This document shows positions 38,070-46,487 of a stretch of DNA of 64,000 nucleotides, piece by piece. Source of the DNA: Synechococcus sp. M16.1 (lineage in GTDB: Bacteria > Cyanobacteriota > Cyanobacteriia > PCC-6307 > Cyanobiaceae); the NCBI RefSeq assembly GCF_014279895.1, contig NZ_CP047954.1:1364001-1428000 (forward strand), read 5' to 3'. A program made the position numbers and the translations under genes. The number at the start of each line of letters is the position of its first letter. Position 1 is the stretch's first letter. The notes beneath the pieces were generated by a model. It had not been told where the DNA came from, searched no databases, and saw only the letters and a program-made list of their open reading frames with translations.

Positions 38070-39095
38070 ATGGATCTGACTGATTTCCTAGCGAAGCTGC
38101 TGATCGGTTCAGCCATCACCTTGAGCCTGGCGTTCCTTTGTAAGACAGTTTTTCCTCGGTTCACCAAGCGAAGCAAAACCGACTTCGACGACTTTGTGCT
38201 CAATGCCTTCGCCGCTTCGGTGGTGCCTTTCGGCTTGGTGGTCACGCTGATCCTTGCTCAGGATGATTTGGGCTTGCCCACCAACATTTCAAGGGCCTAC
38301 GACACATCGCTGCGCATTGTTGGCACGATCATTCTGATTCGGTTGGTCAACCGAATCGGAGCGCGATTCCTGTTCGGATTGGTGGGCCGTGCAGGCGCGG
38401 ATGATCTTCAACAACTCCTCCAAAGCCTGCTCCCGCTGCTGAAAACCGTGGTTTGGGCGATCGGCACCTTGGTGCTGCTGCAGAGCCTTGGCGTGAAGAT
38501 GACGGTGATCTGGGGTTTGCTCAGTGCCGGCGGCATCGGCATTGGCTTGGCCCTGAAAGAACCGGCCCAGGAATTGTTCGCCTACCTGATGATTCTTCTG
38601 GACAAGCCTTTCACCGTTGGGCAATTCATCACGGTGGGCTCCACCTCAGCAACGGTGGAACGCATCGGTGTTCGCTCCACCCATCTGCGCAGCCTCCGCG
38701 GCGAACAGGTGGTGATGAGCAACTCATCACTTACAGGCTCCACCATCCTCAATTTCGCTGAAATGGCGCAACGCCGGATGATCTATTCGATTGGCGTCAC
38801 CTACAGCACATCGGTCGAGCAGATGAAGGCAATCCCGACGATGATTCAGGCCGTGATCGACGCTCAGGCCCACAGCACCTTCAACCGCTGTCACTTCACC
38901 GAATTTGCTGATTCAAGCTTGAATTTTGAACTGGTTTATTACATCGACACCCGCGATTTCACGGTCGCTCTGAACGAACAGCAAGCCATCAATCTCGGAA
39001 TCATGGAGGCCTTCGCCCAAGAAGGCATCGACTTTGCCTTCCCAAGCAGGACGCTCTACTTGGAGGGAGATTCACTCGCCGGCAAAGCCTCCTGA
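38070..39095 (+). CDS. MscS-family mechanosensitive channel
   Basis: 341 aa. Four N-terminal membrane segments precede the pore-lining helix (TVIWGLLSAGGIGIGLALKEPAQELFAY), with the beta domain following (DKPFTVGQFITVGSTSATVERIGVRSTHLRSLRGEQVVMSNSSL). The C-terminal alpha/beta domain ends at about residue 330. A small-conductance channel of this type releases solutes on osmotic down-shock. The last 40 bp overlap the convergent zinc-ribbon gene. Confidence 0.92.
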   Translation: MDLTDFLAKLLIGSAITLSLAFLCKTVFPRFTKRSKTDFDDFVLNAFAASVVPFGLVVTLILAQDDLGLPTNISRAYDTSLRIVGTIILIRLVNRIGARFLFGLVGRAGADDLQQLLQSLLPLLKTVVWAIGTLVLLQSLGVKMTVIWGLLSAGGIGIGLALKEPAQELFAYLMILLDKPFTVGQFITVGSTSATVERIGVRSTHLRSLRGEQVVMSNSSLTGSTILNFAEMAQRRMIYSIGVTYSTSVEQMKAIPTMIQAVIDAQAHSTFNRCHFTEFADSSLNFELVYYIDTRDFTVALNEQQAINLGIMEAFAQEGIDFAFPSRTLYLEGDSLAGKAS

Positions 39096-39370
39096 GCCGT
39101 CGGCACAGCAGAGCGCCAAACAACACCCCCGATCAACAGGGACAAGGCCGCCACAGCAGCTGTGAGGGGGATCAGGCGACGACGATCAGAACTGGAAGCA
39201 AGGGCAATCGGGCTGGAGATGTTGTCGCGTCGTGACGCCAGAAATGCCCCCTGCCGGCAGCGGATGCACACCGTGTTGGTGACGCCTGCACTCTTCAACT
39301 TGAAGCCGTAACGCCCCGGAATCTCAACGGGTGTTCCACAGCTGGAACAAGGGAGAGAAAAAACTGCCAT
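39056..39370 (-). CDS. Zinc-ribbon protein with one membrane span, unknown
   Basis: 104 aa. Two CxxC pairs (Cys8/Cys11 and Cys35/Cys38) form a probable zinc ribbon in the first 40 residues; a hydrophobic segment (about residues 67-85, LIPLTAAVAALSLLIGGVVW) anchors it, with a short Ala/Ser/Pro-rich tail outside. No family recognised. The end overlaps the MscS channel gene by 40 bp. Confidence 0.72.
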   Translation of the reverse strand: MAVFSLPCSSCGTPVEIPGRYGFKLKSAGVTNTVCIRCRQGAFLASRRDNISSPIALASSSDRRRLIPLTAAVAALSLLIGGVVWRSAVPTAQEALPASESPSK

Positions 39371-39408
39371 GGGGAATCTGCCCTCAATTCAGATCTATCA
39401 CCCCGGTT

Positions 39409-39738
39409 TCACTCCAAGGGAACGGCACCCGTGGCACAAACGGAACCCCAGCAGAGGCTGTGGTCAGCCGTCCAGAAGGGTTGCACCTCCCGCCAGTCCT
39501 CGCCCTCACCAACCCGCATCATCATCTGGCCGCTGCCGTCATGGACAAATTCGACGCGCTGCTGATTCCAGGTCAACACCCAGCGCTCTCCAGGACTGGC
39601 GGCCACCATCCGACAGGGACTCCAGGCCTGCTGCGCGATCCGGCAGCGCATCGAAGCCGCTGCTGCGGAGCTTCCAGCTGCAGAGATGCCCATCAGCAGC
39701 AGAGCCGCGGTCCAGAGCTGAATGCGAAACACAGACAC
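39409..39738 (-). CDS. Small secreted protein, unknown
   Basis: About 109 aa if started at GTG 39738, which places a signal peptide at the N-terminus (FRIQLWTAALLLMGISAAGSSAAAAS). The frame stays open to 39813, which would add 25 hydrophilic residues before the signal. The mature part has several Cys (MRCRIA, WSPCRM, LCWGSVC) and Trp residues and may be a small disulphide-bonded periplasmic beta domain. No family recognised. Confidence 0.58.
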   Translation of the reverse strand: MSVFRIQLWTAALLLMGISAAGSSAAAASMRCRIAQQAWSPCRMVAASPGERWVLTWNQQRVEFVHDGSGQMMMRVGEGEDWREVQPFWTADHSLCWGSVCATGAVPLE

Positions 39739-39868
39739 TAACTCGGCAGCACGCTGGCGAAAGGCCTCCTTTTCACCATGGGGCCGGGCGATGGTCACGC
39801 CGTTGAGGCGCACCGGATCTCTTCAGGGTTTGGTGTCTGTCAGGATTTGATCAGACCAGTTGCTGATC

Positions 39869-40123
39869 GTGCCGCGTTTTCAAGCCCGCGTCCTCGTGCG
39901 TCTGCGCCCCTCCGTCCTCGATCCAGCCGGAGAAGCCGCGCGTGGTGCCGCTGAACGACTTGGGGTGGAAGGCCTCAGCAAGCTGCGGATCGGTAAAGCC
40001 GTGGAAATGGAGCTTGAGGCCCCTGATGAGGCCGAGGCCCGCCGCAGGTTGGAACTGCTCAGTGATCGCTTACTGGCCAACCCGGTGATCGAAGACTGGA
40101 GCCTGGAGCTGGAGCAGTCATGA
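39869..40123 (+). CDS. purS: Phosphoribosylformylglycinamidine synthase subunit PurS
   Basis: 84 aa from GTG 39869 (a TTG at 39860 is possible). The small subunit bridges PurL and PurQ in the FGAM synthase complex of purine synthesis. [29 protein letters not shown] and the closing [14 protein letters not shown] are the family signature. The stop overlaps purQ by ATGA, confirming pairing. purL is not adjacent. Confidence 0.95.
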   Translation: MPRFQARVLVRLRPSVLDPAGEAARGAAERLGVEGLSKLRIGKAVEMELEAPDEAEARRRLELLSDRLLANPVIEDWSLELEQS

Positions 40124-40770
40124 GCATCGGGGTCATCGTTTTTCCCGGCTCCAACTGCGACCGGGATGTGCAATGGGCAACCGAGGGTTGCCTTGGGATG
40201 AGCACGCGTCGGGTCTGGCATGAGGAAACCGACCTCAGCGGCTTTGACGCCATCGTTCTGCCGGGCGGTTTCAGCTACGGCGACTACCTGCGTTGCGGCG
40301 CCATTGCCCGCTTCGCTCCAGCCCTGCAGTCCTTGATCGACTTTGCCGCCAAGGGCGGTCGCGTGCTCGGCATCTGCAACGGATTTCAGGTGCTCACGGA
40401 ACTGGGCCTGCTCCCCGGTGCCCTTACCCGGAACCGGGATCTGCACTTCATCTGTGAAGACGCACCCCTCAAGGTGGTGAGCCAGCGCACGGCCTGGATG
40501 CAGGGGTACAACGACGGGGCCCTGACCCTGCCGATCGCCCACGGTGAAGGCCGCTACCAGTGCAGCGATGACACGCTCAAGCAGCTGCAGGACGACGACG
40601 CCATCGCCCTGAGCTACGGCAACAACCCCAACGGGTCGGTGTCCGACATCGCGGGCATCACAAATGCCAGCGGCAGCGTTCTGGGCCTGATGCCCCACCC
40701 CGAGCGGGCCTGTGATCCGGCCACGGGAGGAACCGACGGCCGCCGCATGCTGGAAGCCCTGCTGGGCTGA
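40120..40770 (+). CDS. purQ: Phosphoribosylformylglycinamidine synthase subunit PurQ
   Basis: 216 aa, glutaminase subunit of FGAM synthase. Class I amidotransferase features: [32 protein letters not shown], the nucleophile in [21 protein letters not shown], and the catalytic His/Glu in [10 protein letters not shown] near the end. Its start overlaps purS (ATGA) and its stop overlaps the next gene (TGATG). Confidence 0.97.
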   Translation: MSIGVIVFPGSNCDRDVQWATEGCLGMSTRRVWHEETDLSGFDAIVLPGGFSYGDYLRCGAIARFAPALQSLIDFAAKGGRVLGICNGFQVLTELGLLPGALTRNRDLHFICEDAPLKVVSQRTAWMQGYNDGALTLPIAHGEGRYQCSDDTLKQLQDDDAIALSYGNNPNGSVSDIAGITNASGSVLGLMPHPERACDPATGGTDGRRMLEALLG

Positions 40771-41723
40771 TGCCAACCCGCCGGACGCTGCTGATCTCAG
40801 GGGCATCCACGATCATCACGGCCCTGCTCTCCCCCAGGGCCATGGCGGCCCAGCGCAGGCTGAAACCCTTGAAGCCTGGATCACGCATCCGCGCCGTAAA
40901 CCCCGGCACCTGGATGGATCCGGATACGGATCTCCAAGCCTTGCGCGAGCGCTGTGATCAACAGCAGTGGCATCTGGAGATTCCCGCAGCCGTCACCCGT
41001 CAATGGCGCTATTTCTCAGGAACCGACCAGGAACGGGTTGAAGATCTGAGGTCAGCCTGGAACGATCCAACGGTGGATGCCGTGGTGACCCTTAGCGGGG
41101 GCTGGGGGGCCGCCCGCGTGCTCGAAACCGGTTTTCGTTTTCCGCGCCATCCCAAATGGAGCCTGGGGTTCTCCGACACCAGCTCCCTGCTTCTGGCCCA
41201 GTGGGCCGCTGGCCTGCCGGGGGCCATCCATGGATCCAGCGGCGGCACAGAGGCGCAATGGCAACGCACAGTTGATCTGCTCTGCGGACGTCAAGTGGCA
41301 CCCCTGCTGGGCGAGCCACGACGGCGGGGGATCGCCCGCGGACCCTTGGTGGTCACCAACCTGACCGTGGCGACCCACCTGATCGGCACGCCCTGGCTTC
41401 CCTCCCTGAAGGGGGCCATCCTGGTGCTGGAAGACGTGGGCGAAGCGCCCTACAGGGTTGATCGGATGCTGACCCAGTGGCGCAGCGCAGGCCTGCTGCA
41501 GCAGTTGGCGGGGGTGGCCTGCGGCCGCTTCAGCTGGGCTGAAGACGACATCCTTCCCGGCGATTTCAGGATGGAGGAGATCCTGGAGGAACGCCTGGGC
41601 GATCTGGGCATACCGCTGGTGCTGAATCTGCCGCTGGGCCATGGACGGCCCAACCAAGCCTTGCCCCTGGGAGCGCAAGCGCAACTGGACGGCAACCACG
41701 GCCTGCTCAGCCTGATGGCCTGA
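40770..41723 (+). CDS. LD-carboxypeptidase (peptidase S66), Tat-type signal
   Basis: 317 aa. Removes the terminal D-Ala from murein tetrapeptides. The S66 nucleophile Ser lies in LGFSDTSSLLLAQW (about residue 134), the Glu in LVLEDVGEAPYRVDRML, and the His in LPLGHGRPNQAL. The N-terminus [20 protein letters not shown] with AMA before the mature part looks like a twin-arginine signal, so it is probably periplasmic. Its start overlaps the purQ stop by one base (TGATG), an unusual partner for a purine gene. Confidence 0.88.
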   Translation: MPTRRTLLISGASTIITALLSPRAMAAQRRLKPLKPGSRIRAVNPGTWMDPDTDLQALRERCDQQQWHLEIPAAVTRQWRYFSGTDQERVEDLRSAWNDPTVDAVVTLSGGWGAARVLETGFRFPRHPKWSLGFSDTSSLLLAQWAAGLPGAIHGSSGGTEAQWQRTVDLLCGRQVAPLLGEPRRRGIARGPLVVTNLTVATHLIGTPWLPSLKGAILVLEDVGEAPYRVDRMLTQWRSAGLLQQLAGVACGRFSWAEDDILPGDFRMEEILEERLGDLGIPLVLNLPLGHGRPNQALPLGAQAQLDGNHGLLSLMA

Positions 41724-41773
41724 TGTGATGGCCTGATCAAAGCGTGACGCTGCTCCCGATCGAGCAGCACCAC

Positions 41774-41798
41774 AAAAAAAGGGGGCCTTTCGGCCCCC
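41774..41798 (-). terminator. Rho-independent terminator of fba
   Basis: On the minus strand: GGGGGCC-GAAA-GGCCCCC followed by seven T residues, a very stable hairpin 26 bp past the fba stop. It may also slow plus-strand readthrough from the purSQ operon. Confidence 0.95.
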
Positions 41799-41824
41799 AG
41801 CGAGTGATCGATTGATCGTGATGG

Positions 41825-42898
41825 TCAGGCAGCGACGGCAGCCTTGGGATCGAGAGCACCCTTGGCGTAGAGGCCGGCGTAGTAGGTGATGCTCTGCTGC
41901 TGGATCTTGCTGGCGTTGCCGGCAGCCCAGAACTGCTGGTAACGGTCCAGGCAGACCTGCTTCATGTACTTGCGAGCCGGCTTGTTGAAGTGGCGGGGGT
42001 CGAAGTTGGAAGGATCGGCCATGGCCGCTTCACGCACAGCAGCGGTGAAGGCGAGACGGTTGTCGGTGTCGATGTTCACCTTGCGCACACCGTTGCGGAT
42101 GCCTTCCTGGATTTCCTCGACGGGAACGCCGTAGGTCTCGGGGATAGCACCACCGTGCTTGTTGATCATCTCCAGCCATTCCTGGGGAACGGAGGAGGAG
42201 CCGTGCATCACCAGGTGGGTGTTGGGGATGGCTTTGTGGATCTCAGCGATGCGGCTGATGGCCAGCACTTCACCCGTGGGCTTGCGGGTGAACTTGTAAG
42301 CGCCGTGGCTGGTGCCGATGGCGATGGCCAGGGCGTCGCACTTGGTCTTGGCGACGAAGTCGGCAGCCTCAGCGGGATCGGTGAGCAGCATGTCCTTGGA
42401 CAGCTCGCCTTCGAAACCGTGGCCGTCTTCGGCTTCACCCTTGCCGGTTTCCAGGGAGCCCAGGCAACCCAGCTCACCCTCAACGCTCACACCGACGGAG
42501 TGGGCGAAGTCCACCACCTGCTTGGTGACGTTGACGTTGTAGTCGTAGCTGGCGGGTGTCTTGGCGTCGGCTTCCAGGGAACCGTCCATCATCACGGAGG
42601 TGAAACCGTTGATGGCAGCGGAGTAGCAAGTGTCAGGTGCGTTGCCGTGGTCCTGGTGCATCACCACGGGAATGTGGGGATAGGTCTCGGTCGCGGCCAG
42701 GATCAGGTGACGCAGGAAGATCTCACCGGCGTAGCTGCGAGCGCCGCGGGAGGCCTGGAGGATCACAGGGCTGTCGGTCTCGTCAGCCGCTTCCATGATG
42801 GCCTGGACCTGCTCCAGATTGTTCACGTTGAACGCAGGAATGCCGTAGCCGTTCTCAGCGGCGTGGTCGAGCAGGAGCCGAAGCGGAACGAGCGCCAT
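41825..42898 (-). CDS. fba: Fructose-bisphosphate aldolase, class II
   Basis: 357 aa, Zn-dependent aldolase of the Calvin cycle and glycolysis; in cyanobacteria the same type also acts on sedoheptulose bisphosphate. Motifs: [17 protein letters not shown], metal/substrate His in [47 protein letters not shown] and [13 protein letters not shown], plus [13 protein letters not shown]. Isolated transcription unit with strong terminator. Confidence 0.98.
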   Translation of the reverse strand: MALVPLRLLLDHAAENGYGIPAFNVNNLEQVQAIMEAADETDSPVILQASRGARSYAGEIFLRHLILAATETYPHIPVVMHQDHGNAPDTCYSAAINGFTSVMMDGSLEADAKTPASYDYNVNVTKQVVDFAHSVGVSVEGELGCLGSLETGKGEAEDGHGFEGELSKDMLLTDPAEAADFVAKTKCDALAIAIGTSHGAYKFTRKPTGEVLAISRIAEIHKAIPNTHLVMHGSSSVPQEWLEMINKHGGAIPETYGVPVEEIQEGIRNGVRKVNIDTDNRLAFTAAVREAAMADPSNFDPRHFNKPARKYMKQVCLDRYQQFWAAGNASKIQQQSITYYAGLYAKGALDPKAAVAA

Positions 42899-42958
42899 GG
42901 ATAAATCCTCGGAGGGTTGGGGTCGTCAAAGACGAATCGCCGGCAATTTTACCGCGTG

Positions 42959-44041
42959 TTACGCAAGATCCAATGTGCCGCCTGCTGCTTGATCGCAGGC
43001 CACACGACTGGCCACGCCCTCGGCCAGTCCAGGCAGCATCGGTCGCCCACTACGGATGCTCTCGGCCCACCAGCTCAGCACCCTGGCCACAGGGGCGATG
43101 CGGCCATCCGACCAGGTTTCAGGGAAGGCGAAATCGGCATCAGCTTCCACGGCGCGGAAGGGCTCACCGAGCGGGGCGTGCTGAAGCTCAAAGCCGTGGA
43201 CGTAGTCCTTCTGATTGGTGCTGCTGAGCAGCAGCGATCCCGACGACCCCACCACATCCAGGCAGAACCCGCGTCCGTTGCGCGACACGGAACTTAGGCT
43301 GACCTGCGCCGGCACCGGCAGGTCCTGCCTTCCCTGCCAATGGGCCACGGTCTGCAGCAGCGACACATCGGGGGCATCCACGGCGGCCAGGCCACCCTCT
43401 GGGTGGGGGCGTTGCTTGATCGAAACGCTGTTCAGGGCCTGAACGGCCCCCAGGGGACCGATCAGCCAGGCCAGCATGTCCATGGCATGGGTTCCGAGGG
43501 CTCCGATCACACCGCCGCCCTGATCCGCCTGGGCATACCAGTTCCAGCCGCGCTGGGGATCGGCACGGCTGCCCATCAACCAGTCGAGCTTCACCAGCCA
43601 GGGCGTGCCGACAGCACCGGCCTGCAGAAGGCGTGCGGCCTGCATGAACAGGGGAACAGCGCGGTATTCGTAATCCACAGCCACCGACAGCCCCCGTGCC
43701 AGGGCCAGCCGCTGCAGCTCGCGGGCTTGATCGGCATGCAGCGCGATGGGCTTCTCCAGCAACAGGTGCTTGCCTGCCTCCAGGGCCCGACGGGCCAGGT
43801 CGAAGCGAGGAGCCGGTGGGGTGGCAATGATCATCGCGTCCACCGCGGGATCAGCCAGCAGGGCATCCCAGTTACTGAATCCCTTCAAGCCATGGGCGGC
43901 TGTGGCGGCATCCAAGCGCTCCTGGCGCGGGTGCCAAAGCGCCACCGCCTCAAGATCAGTTGCTGCTGCAAGAGCCGGCAGGTGCACCTTCTCCCCGAAG
44001 CCGAGACCGGCGACGGCAACACCAAGGGGTTGTGGGGACAT
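42959..44041 (-). CDS. Gfo/Idh/MocA-family NAD(P)-dependent oxidoreductase
   Basis: 360 aa from ATG 44041. The N-terminal Rossmann domain has VAVAGLGFGEKVHLPAL and DAMIIATPPAPRFDLARRAL, then the family signature LEAGKHLLLEKPIAL with the EKP Lys. The C-terminal domain carries GGGVIGALGTHAMDMLAWLIG with a catalytic-type His. The substrate is probably a sugar or inositol-like polyol, not determinable. It starts one base after the stop of the small secreted-protein gene, in an accD-led operon. Confidence 0.9.
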   Translation of the reverse strand: MSPQPLGVAVAGLGFGEKVHLPALAAATDLEAVALWHPRQERLDAATAAHGLKGFSNWDALLADPAVDAMIIATPPAPRFDLARRALEAGKHLLLEKPIALHADQARELQRLALARGLSVAVDYEYRAVPLFMQAARLLQAGAVGTPWLVKLDWLMGSRADPQRGWNWYAQADQGGGVIGALGTHAMDMLAWLIGPLGAVQALNSVSIKQRPHPEGGLAAVDAPDVSLLQTVAHWQGRQDLPVPAQVSLSSVSRNGRGFCLDVVGSSGSLLLSSTNQKDYVHGFELQHAPLGEPFRAVEADADFAFPETWSDGRIAPVARVLSWWAESIRSGRPMLPGLAEGVASRVACDQAAGGTLDLA

Positions 44042-44042
44042 C

Positions 44043-44414
44043 TCAGCTGGGGAGGGGTTCGGTGCAGACAGCCTCAATCACGGAGGTGATCAGCCCGTCA
44101 TCCCCGGCAGGCTGCCATTGGGCACGAAAACGCGGCAGACCATTCACCTGTTTGTCGCGATACAGCTCCTGGGAGCAGTCCAGCTGCATCACATAGAGCT
44201 CGCCGGAGGGCTGCTCTCCAGCTTCAGTGGCCGCTGGGGTGAAGCGGCTGAGCACGGTTCGGTATCCATCCCGATCGATGCGCACACTGCCGCGATCCCA
44301 CCACTGCTGGCCCGCGTCGGTGGCAGGCACCTCAATCCATTCCACGGGACCCGCCAGCACGGGGGCGACCCAACAGACCAAAGCCAGGATCAGCACACAA
44401 CCAGCTCGGATCAT
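44043..44414 (-). CDS. Small secreted protein, possibly surface-adhesin E-like
   Basis: 123 aa with a signal peptide ([21 protein letters not shown], cleavage near residue 21). The mature part has [20 protein letters not shown] and [16 protein letters not shown] with a late VCTEP Cys, so a disulphide is likely. The layout (strand, extracytoplasmic, two Cys, residue pattern around YVMQLDC) is reminiscent of surface-adhesin E-like proteins, but this is weak. Overlaps the accD stop by 4 bp (ATGA). Confidence 0.72.
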   Translation of the reverse strand: MIRAGCVLILALVCWVAPVLAGPVEWIEVPATDAGQQWWDRGSVRIDRDGYRTVLSRFTPAATEAGEQPSGELYVMQLDCSQELYRDKQVNGLPRFRAQWQPAGDDGLITSVIEAVCTEPLPS

Positions 44415-45292
44415 GCGCTGGTGAGCTCCATCGGTTTGCAGCCGTGCAGGCGCAGAAGATTGGCCAGGGTGGAGCGCAGCTGGGTGCGGGGAACGATCGT
44501 GTCCACGAAGCCGTGCTCCTGCAGGTATTCAGCCGTCTGGAAATTGTCGGGCAGCTTCTCCCGCAGGGTCTGCTCGATCACCCGGCGCCCAGCAAAACCA
44601 ATCAACGCCTTCGGTTCCGCCAGGATCAGGTCGCCCAGCATGGCGAAACTGGCGGTCACACCCCCCGTGGTGGGGTGGGTGAGCAAGGGCATGTAGAGCA
44701 GCTCGGCTTCGCGGTGGCGTTCCAGCGCTCCGGAGATCTTCGCCATCTGCATCAGGCTGAGCATCCCCTCCTGCATCCGGGCACCGCCGGAGGCACAAAC
44801 GATCAGCAGCGGCAGCTTGCGGGCGGTGGACTCCTCGATCAGACGGGTGATTTTCTCCCCGACCACCGAGCCCATCGATCCCCCCATGAAGCGGAAGTCC
44901 ATCGCTGCCAAGCCCATGGGGATGCCTTCCACCCGGCAGAGCCCGGTGACCACACCATCCCGCAGCCCCGTTGAGGCCTGACTTTCCCTCAGCCGGTCGG
45001 CGTAGGCGCGCCGGTCTTTGAATCCGAGGGGATCCACCGGTGACAGATCCGCATTCAGCACCTGGAAGCTGTCGGGGTCAGCAATCAGTGCGATGCGCTC
45101 AGCACTGTCGATCCGGTGGTGATGGCCGCAGTTGGCGCAAACACTGGCGTTGAGTTTCAGGTCTTTGAGATAAACGACCTGACCACACTCCGGGCATTTG
45201 CTCCACAGCCCATCGCCTTCATCGGGTTCCTGCTTGATGTTGGCGACGTACTGACCCTTGCGGCGATCAGCAAACCAATCGAACAGAGACAC
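44411..45292 (-). CDS. accD: Acetyl-CoA carboxylase carboxyltransferase subunit beta
   Basis: 293 aa. Transfers carboxyl from biotin to acetyl-CoA for fatty-acid synthesis, with AccA. A zinc ribbon is at the N-terminus (Cys33, Cys36, Cys52, Cys55), then the crotonase-like core with [59 protein letters not shown] and [18 protein letters not shown]. First gene of an operon with the two genes above. Confidence 0.97.
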   Translation of the reverse strand: MSLFDWFADRRKGQYVANIKQEPDEGDGLWSKCPECGQVVYLKDLKLNASVCANCGHHHRIDSAERIALIADPDSFQVLNADLSPVDPLGFKDRRAYADRLRESQASTGLRDGVVTGLCRVEGIPMGLAAMDFRFMGGSMGSVVGEKITRLIEESTARKLPLLIVCASGGARMQEGMLSLMQMAKISGALERHREAELLYMPLLTHPTTGGVTASFAMLGDLILAEPKALIGFAGRRVIEQTLREKLPDNFQTAEYLQEHGFVDTIVPRTQLRSTLANLLRLHGCKPMELTSA

Positions 45293-45347
45293 ACAGGGCT
45301 GTCAGCTCACACCATTAAAAGCCGGACTGGGAAGAGACGCTGGGGAA

Positions 45348-46145
45348 TCAAGCGCCCAACAGCATCACCCAGGTGCTCCACCACCACTGCGGACCGGTCA
45401 ACCAGACCAGCCAAATGCCCAGGGCAATGAAGGGACCAAAGGGGAACGGTTCCCTGGGGCCCAACCGGCCACTGAGGCGAGCGGCGCTTCCAACCAAAGC
45501 TCCCGAGACAACCGCAAGGGCCATGGCCGCTGCGATGCCCCCGGGGCCCAGCCATGCCCCACCCAGCGCCGCCAACTTGGCATCGCCCAGGCCCAGCGCA
45601 GGCTGTCCCAACAACCGTTCGGCCAGGGCACTGAGACCTTCCAACAGCAGCAGGGCCAGCACCGCAGCGATCAAATGGCTGGCCAGAACAGGAATGCCAG
45701 CAGCCGTGCTGACGAGCAGGCCCAGCACCACCCCCCAGCGGCACAGGGGCTCCGGCAGCCAAAGGTGATCCAAATCGATCAACACCAGCGGCAATAGCAG
45801 CGCGATCAGGGGGAGACCAGCCCAGGGGAGCCAGAGATCAGGCAGCCCCCCACCAGCACCAGGCCACACCAACAGCGCCGAGATCCAGAGGCCGGCACTC
45901 AGGGCCTCCACGGAGGGATAACGCCAGCTGATCGCTGCATCACAGTCGCGGCAGCGGCCCCTCAGCAGCAGCCAACCGAGCAACGGGAGATTGTCATGCC
46001 AGCGGATGGCATGGCCGCATTTGGGGCAGTGGCTGCCGGGAAAGACCACCGATTCCTGGCGGGGCAAGCGCCAGGCCACCACGTTGGTGAAGCTGCCGAC
46101 GCAGGCGCCCAGCAGGCCGGCCCAAGCCAGGATCAACCCTTCCAT
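45348..46145 (-). CDS. pilD: Prepilin peptidase (A24 family)
   Basis: 265 aa. Cleaves and methylates type IV prepilins; active in the inner membrane. The N-terminal cytoplasmic loop has a tetracysteine site (Cys40, Cys43, Cys65, Cys68) for N-methylation/zinc; catalytic Asp residues lie in LIDLDHLWLPE and LGLGDAKLAALGG. Six to eight membrane segments. It implies type IV pili or competence pseudopili in this strain. Starts inside the end of the neighbouring hypothetical gene (13-bp overlap). Confidence 0.93.
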   Translation of the reverse strand: MEGLILAWAGLLGACVGSFTNVVAWRLPRQESVVFPGSHCPKCGHAIRWHDNLPLLGWLLLRGRCRDCDAAISWRYPSVEALSAGLWISALLVWPGAGGGLPDLWLPWAGLPLIALLLPLVLIDLDHLWLPEPLCRWGVVLGLLVSTAAGIPVLASHLIAAVLALLLLEGLSALAERLLGQPALGLGDAKLAALGGAWLGPGGIAAAMALAVVSGALVGSAARLSGRLGPREPFPFGPFIALGIWLVWLTGPQWWWSTWVMLLGA

Positions 46146-46435
46146 CGGGTCCGACCGCGGCTCGTGCGTCCCCGGATCAGATCGATGGCAATGAACTCTT
46201 CGTCCGGCAGAAGAACAGGGGTCTCGAAGACCACGCGGCCATCGGGTTCCTGCGGATCCACGACCACACCGAGAGGCTCCTGCCCCGCAGGAGTGCTGGA
46301 GAGATAGGCGAAATAAATGCGACGGGCCTGGGCGATCAGCGAGCGGCTGTCAATGCGATCCCAGCGGGGCGTCGAGGGCGCCCCCGAGGCTCCGCGGATT
46401 TCAAAGGAGGGCGTTGACAAAGAAATAGAGCCCAC
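46133..46435 (-). CDS. Conserved-looking small soluble protein, unknown
   Basis: 100 aa from GTG 46435. The core (IDSRSLIAQARRIYFAYLSSTPAG and LGVVVDPQEPDGRVVFETPVLLPDEEFIAIDLI) looks like a small alpha/beta fold. No family recognised. Its start codon lies inside the right arm of the hairpin after prk, and its end overlaps pilD by 13 bp, so it is probably transcribed by readthrough from prk. Confidence 0.7.
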   Translation of the reverse strand: MGSISLSTPSFEIRGASGAPSTPRWDRIDSRSLIAQARRIYFAYLSSTPAGQEPLGVVVDPQEPDGRVVFETPVLLPDEEFIAIDLIRGRTSRGRTRWKG

Positions 46436-46453
46436 CTGATCACTCAGATGGGC
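46430..46453 (-). terminator. Hairpin after prk overlapping the next start codon
   Basis: The minus strand forms a 10-bp stem GCCCATCTGA / TCAGGTGGGC (one G-U pair) closed by a GTGA (GNRA) tetraloop. The tail (TCTATTTCTTTG) has only scattered T residues, so it is a weak terminator. The right arm contains the GTG start of the 46435 gene, so it may regulate translation or trim the prk mRNA end. Confidence 0.6.
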
Positions 46454-46487
46454 CCATTGTAGAGACGATTGTTAGTGGGAGAAGCGA

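Noticed and set aside
41990-42904. 304-codon plus-strand frame
   Set aside because: Antisense to fba; Val/Gly/His-rich shadow of a conserved gene.
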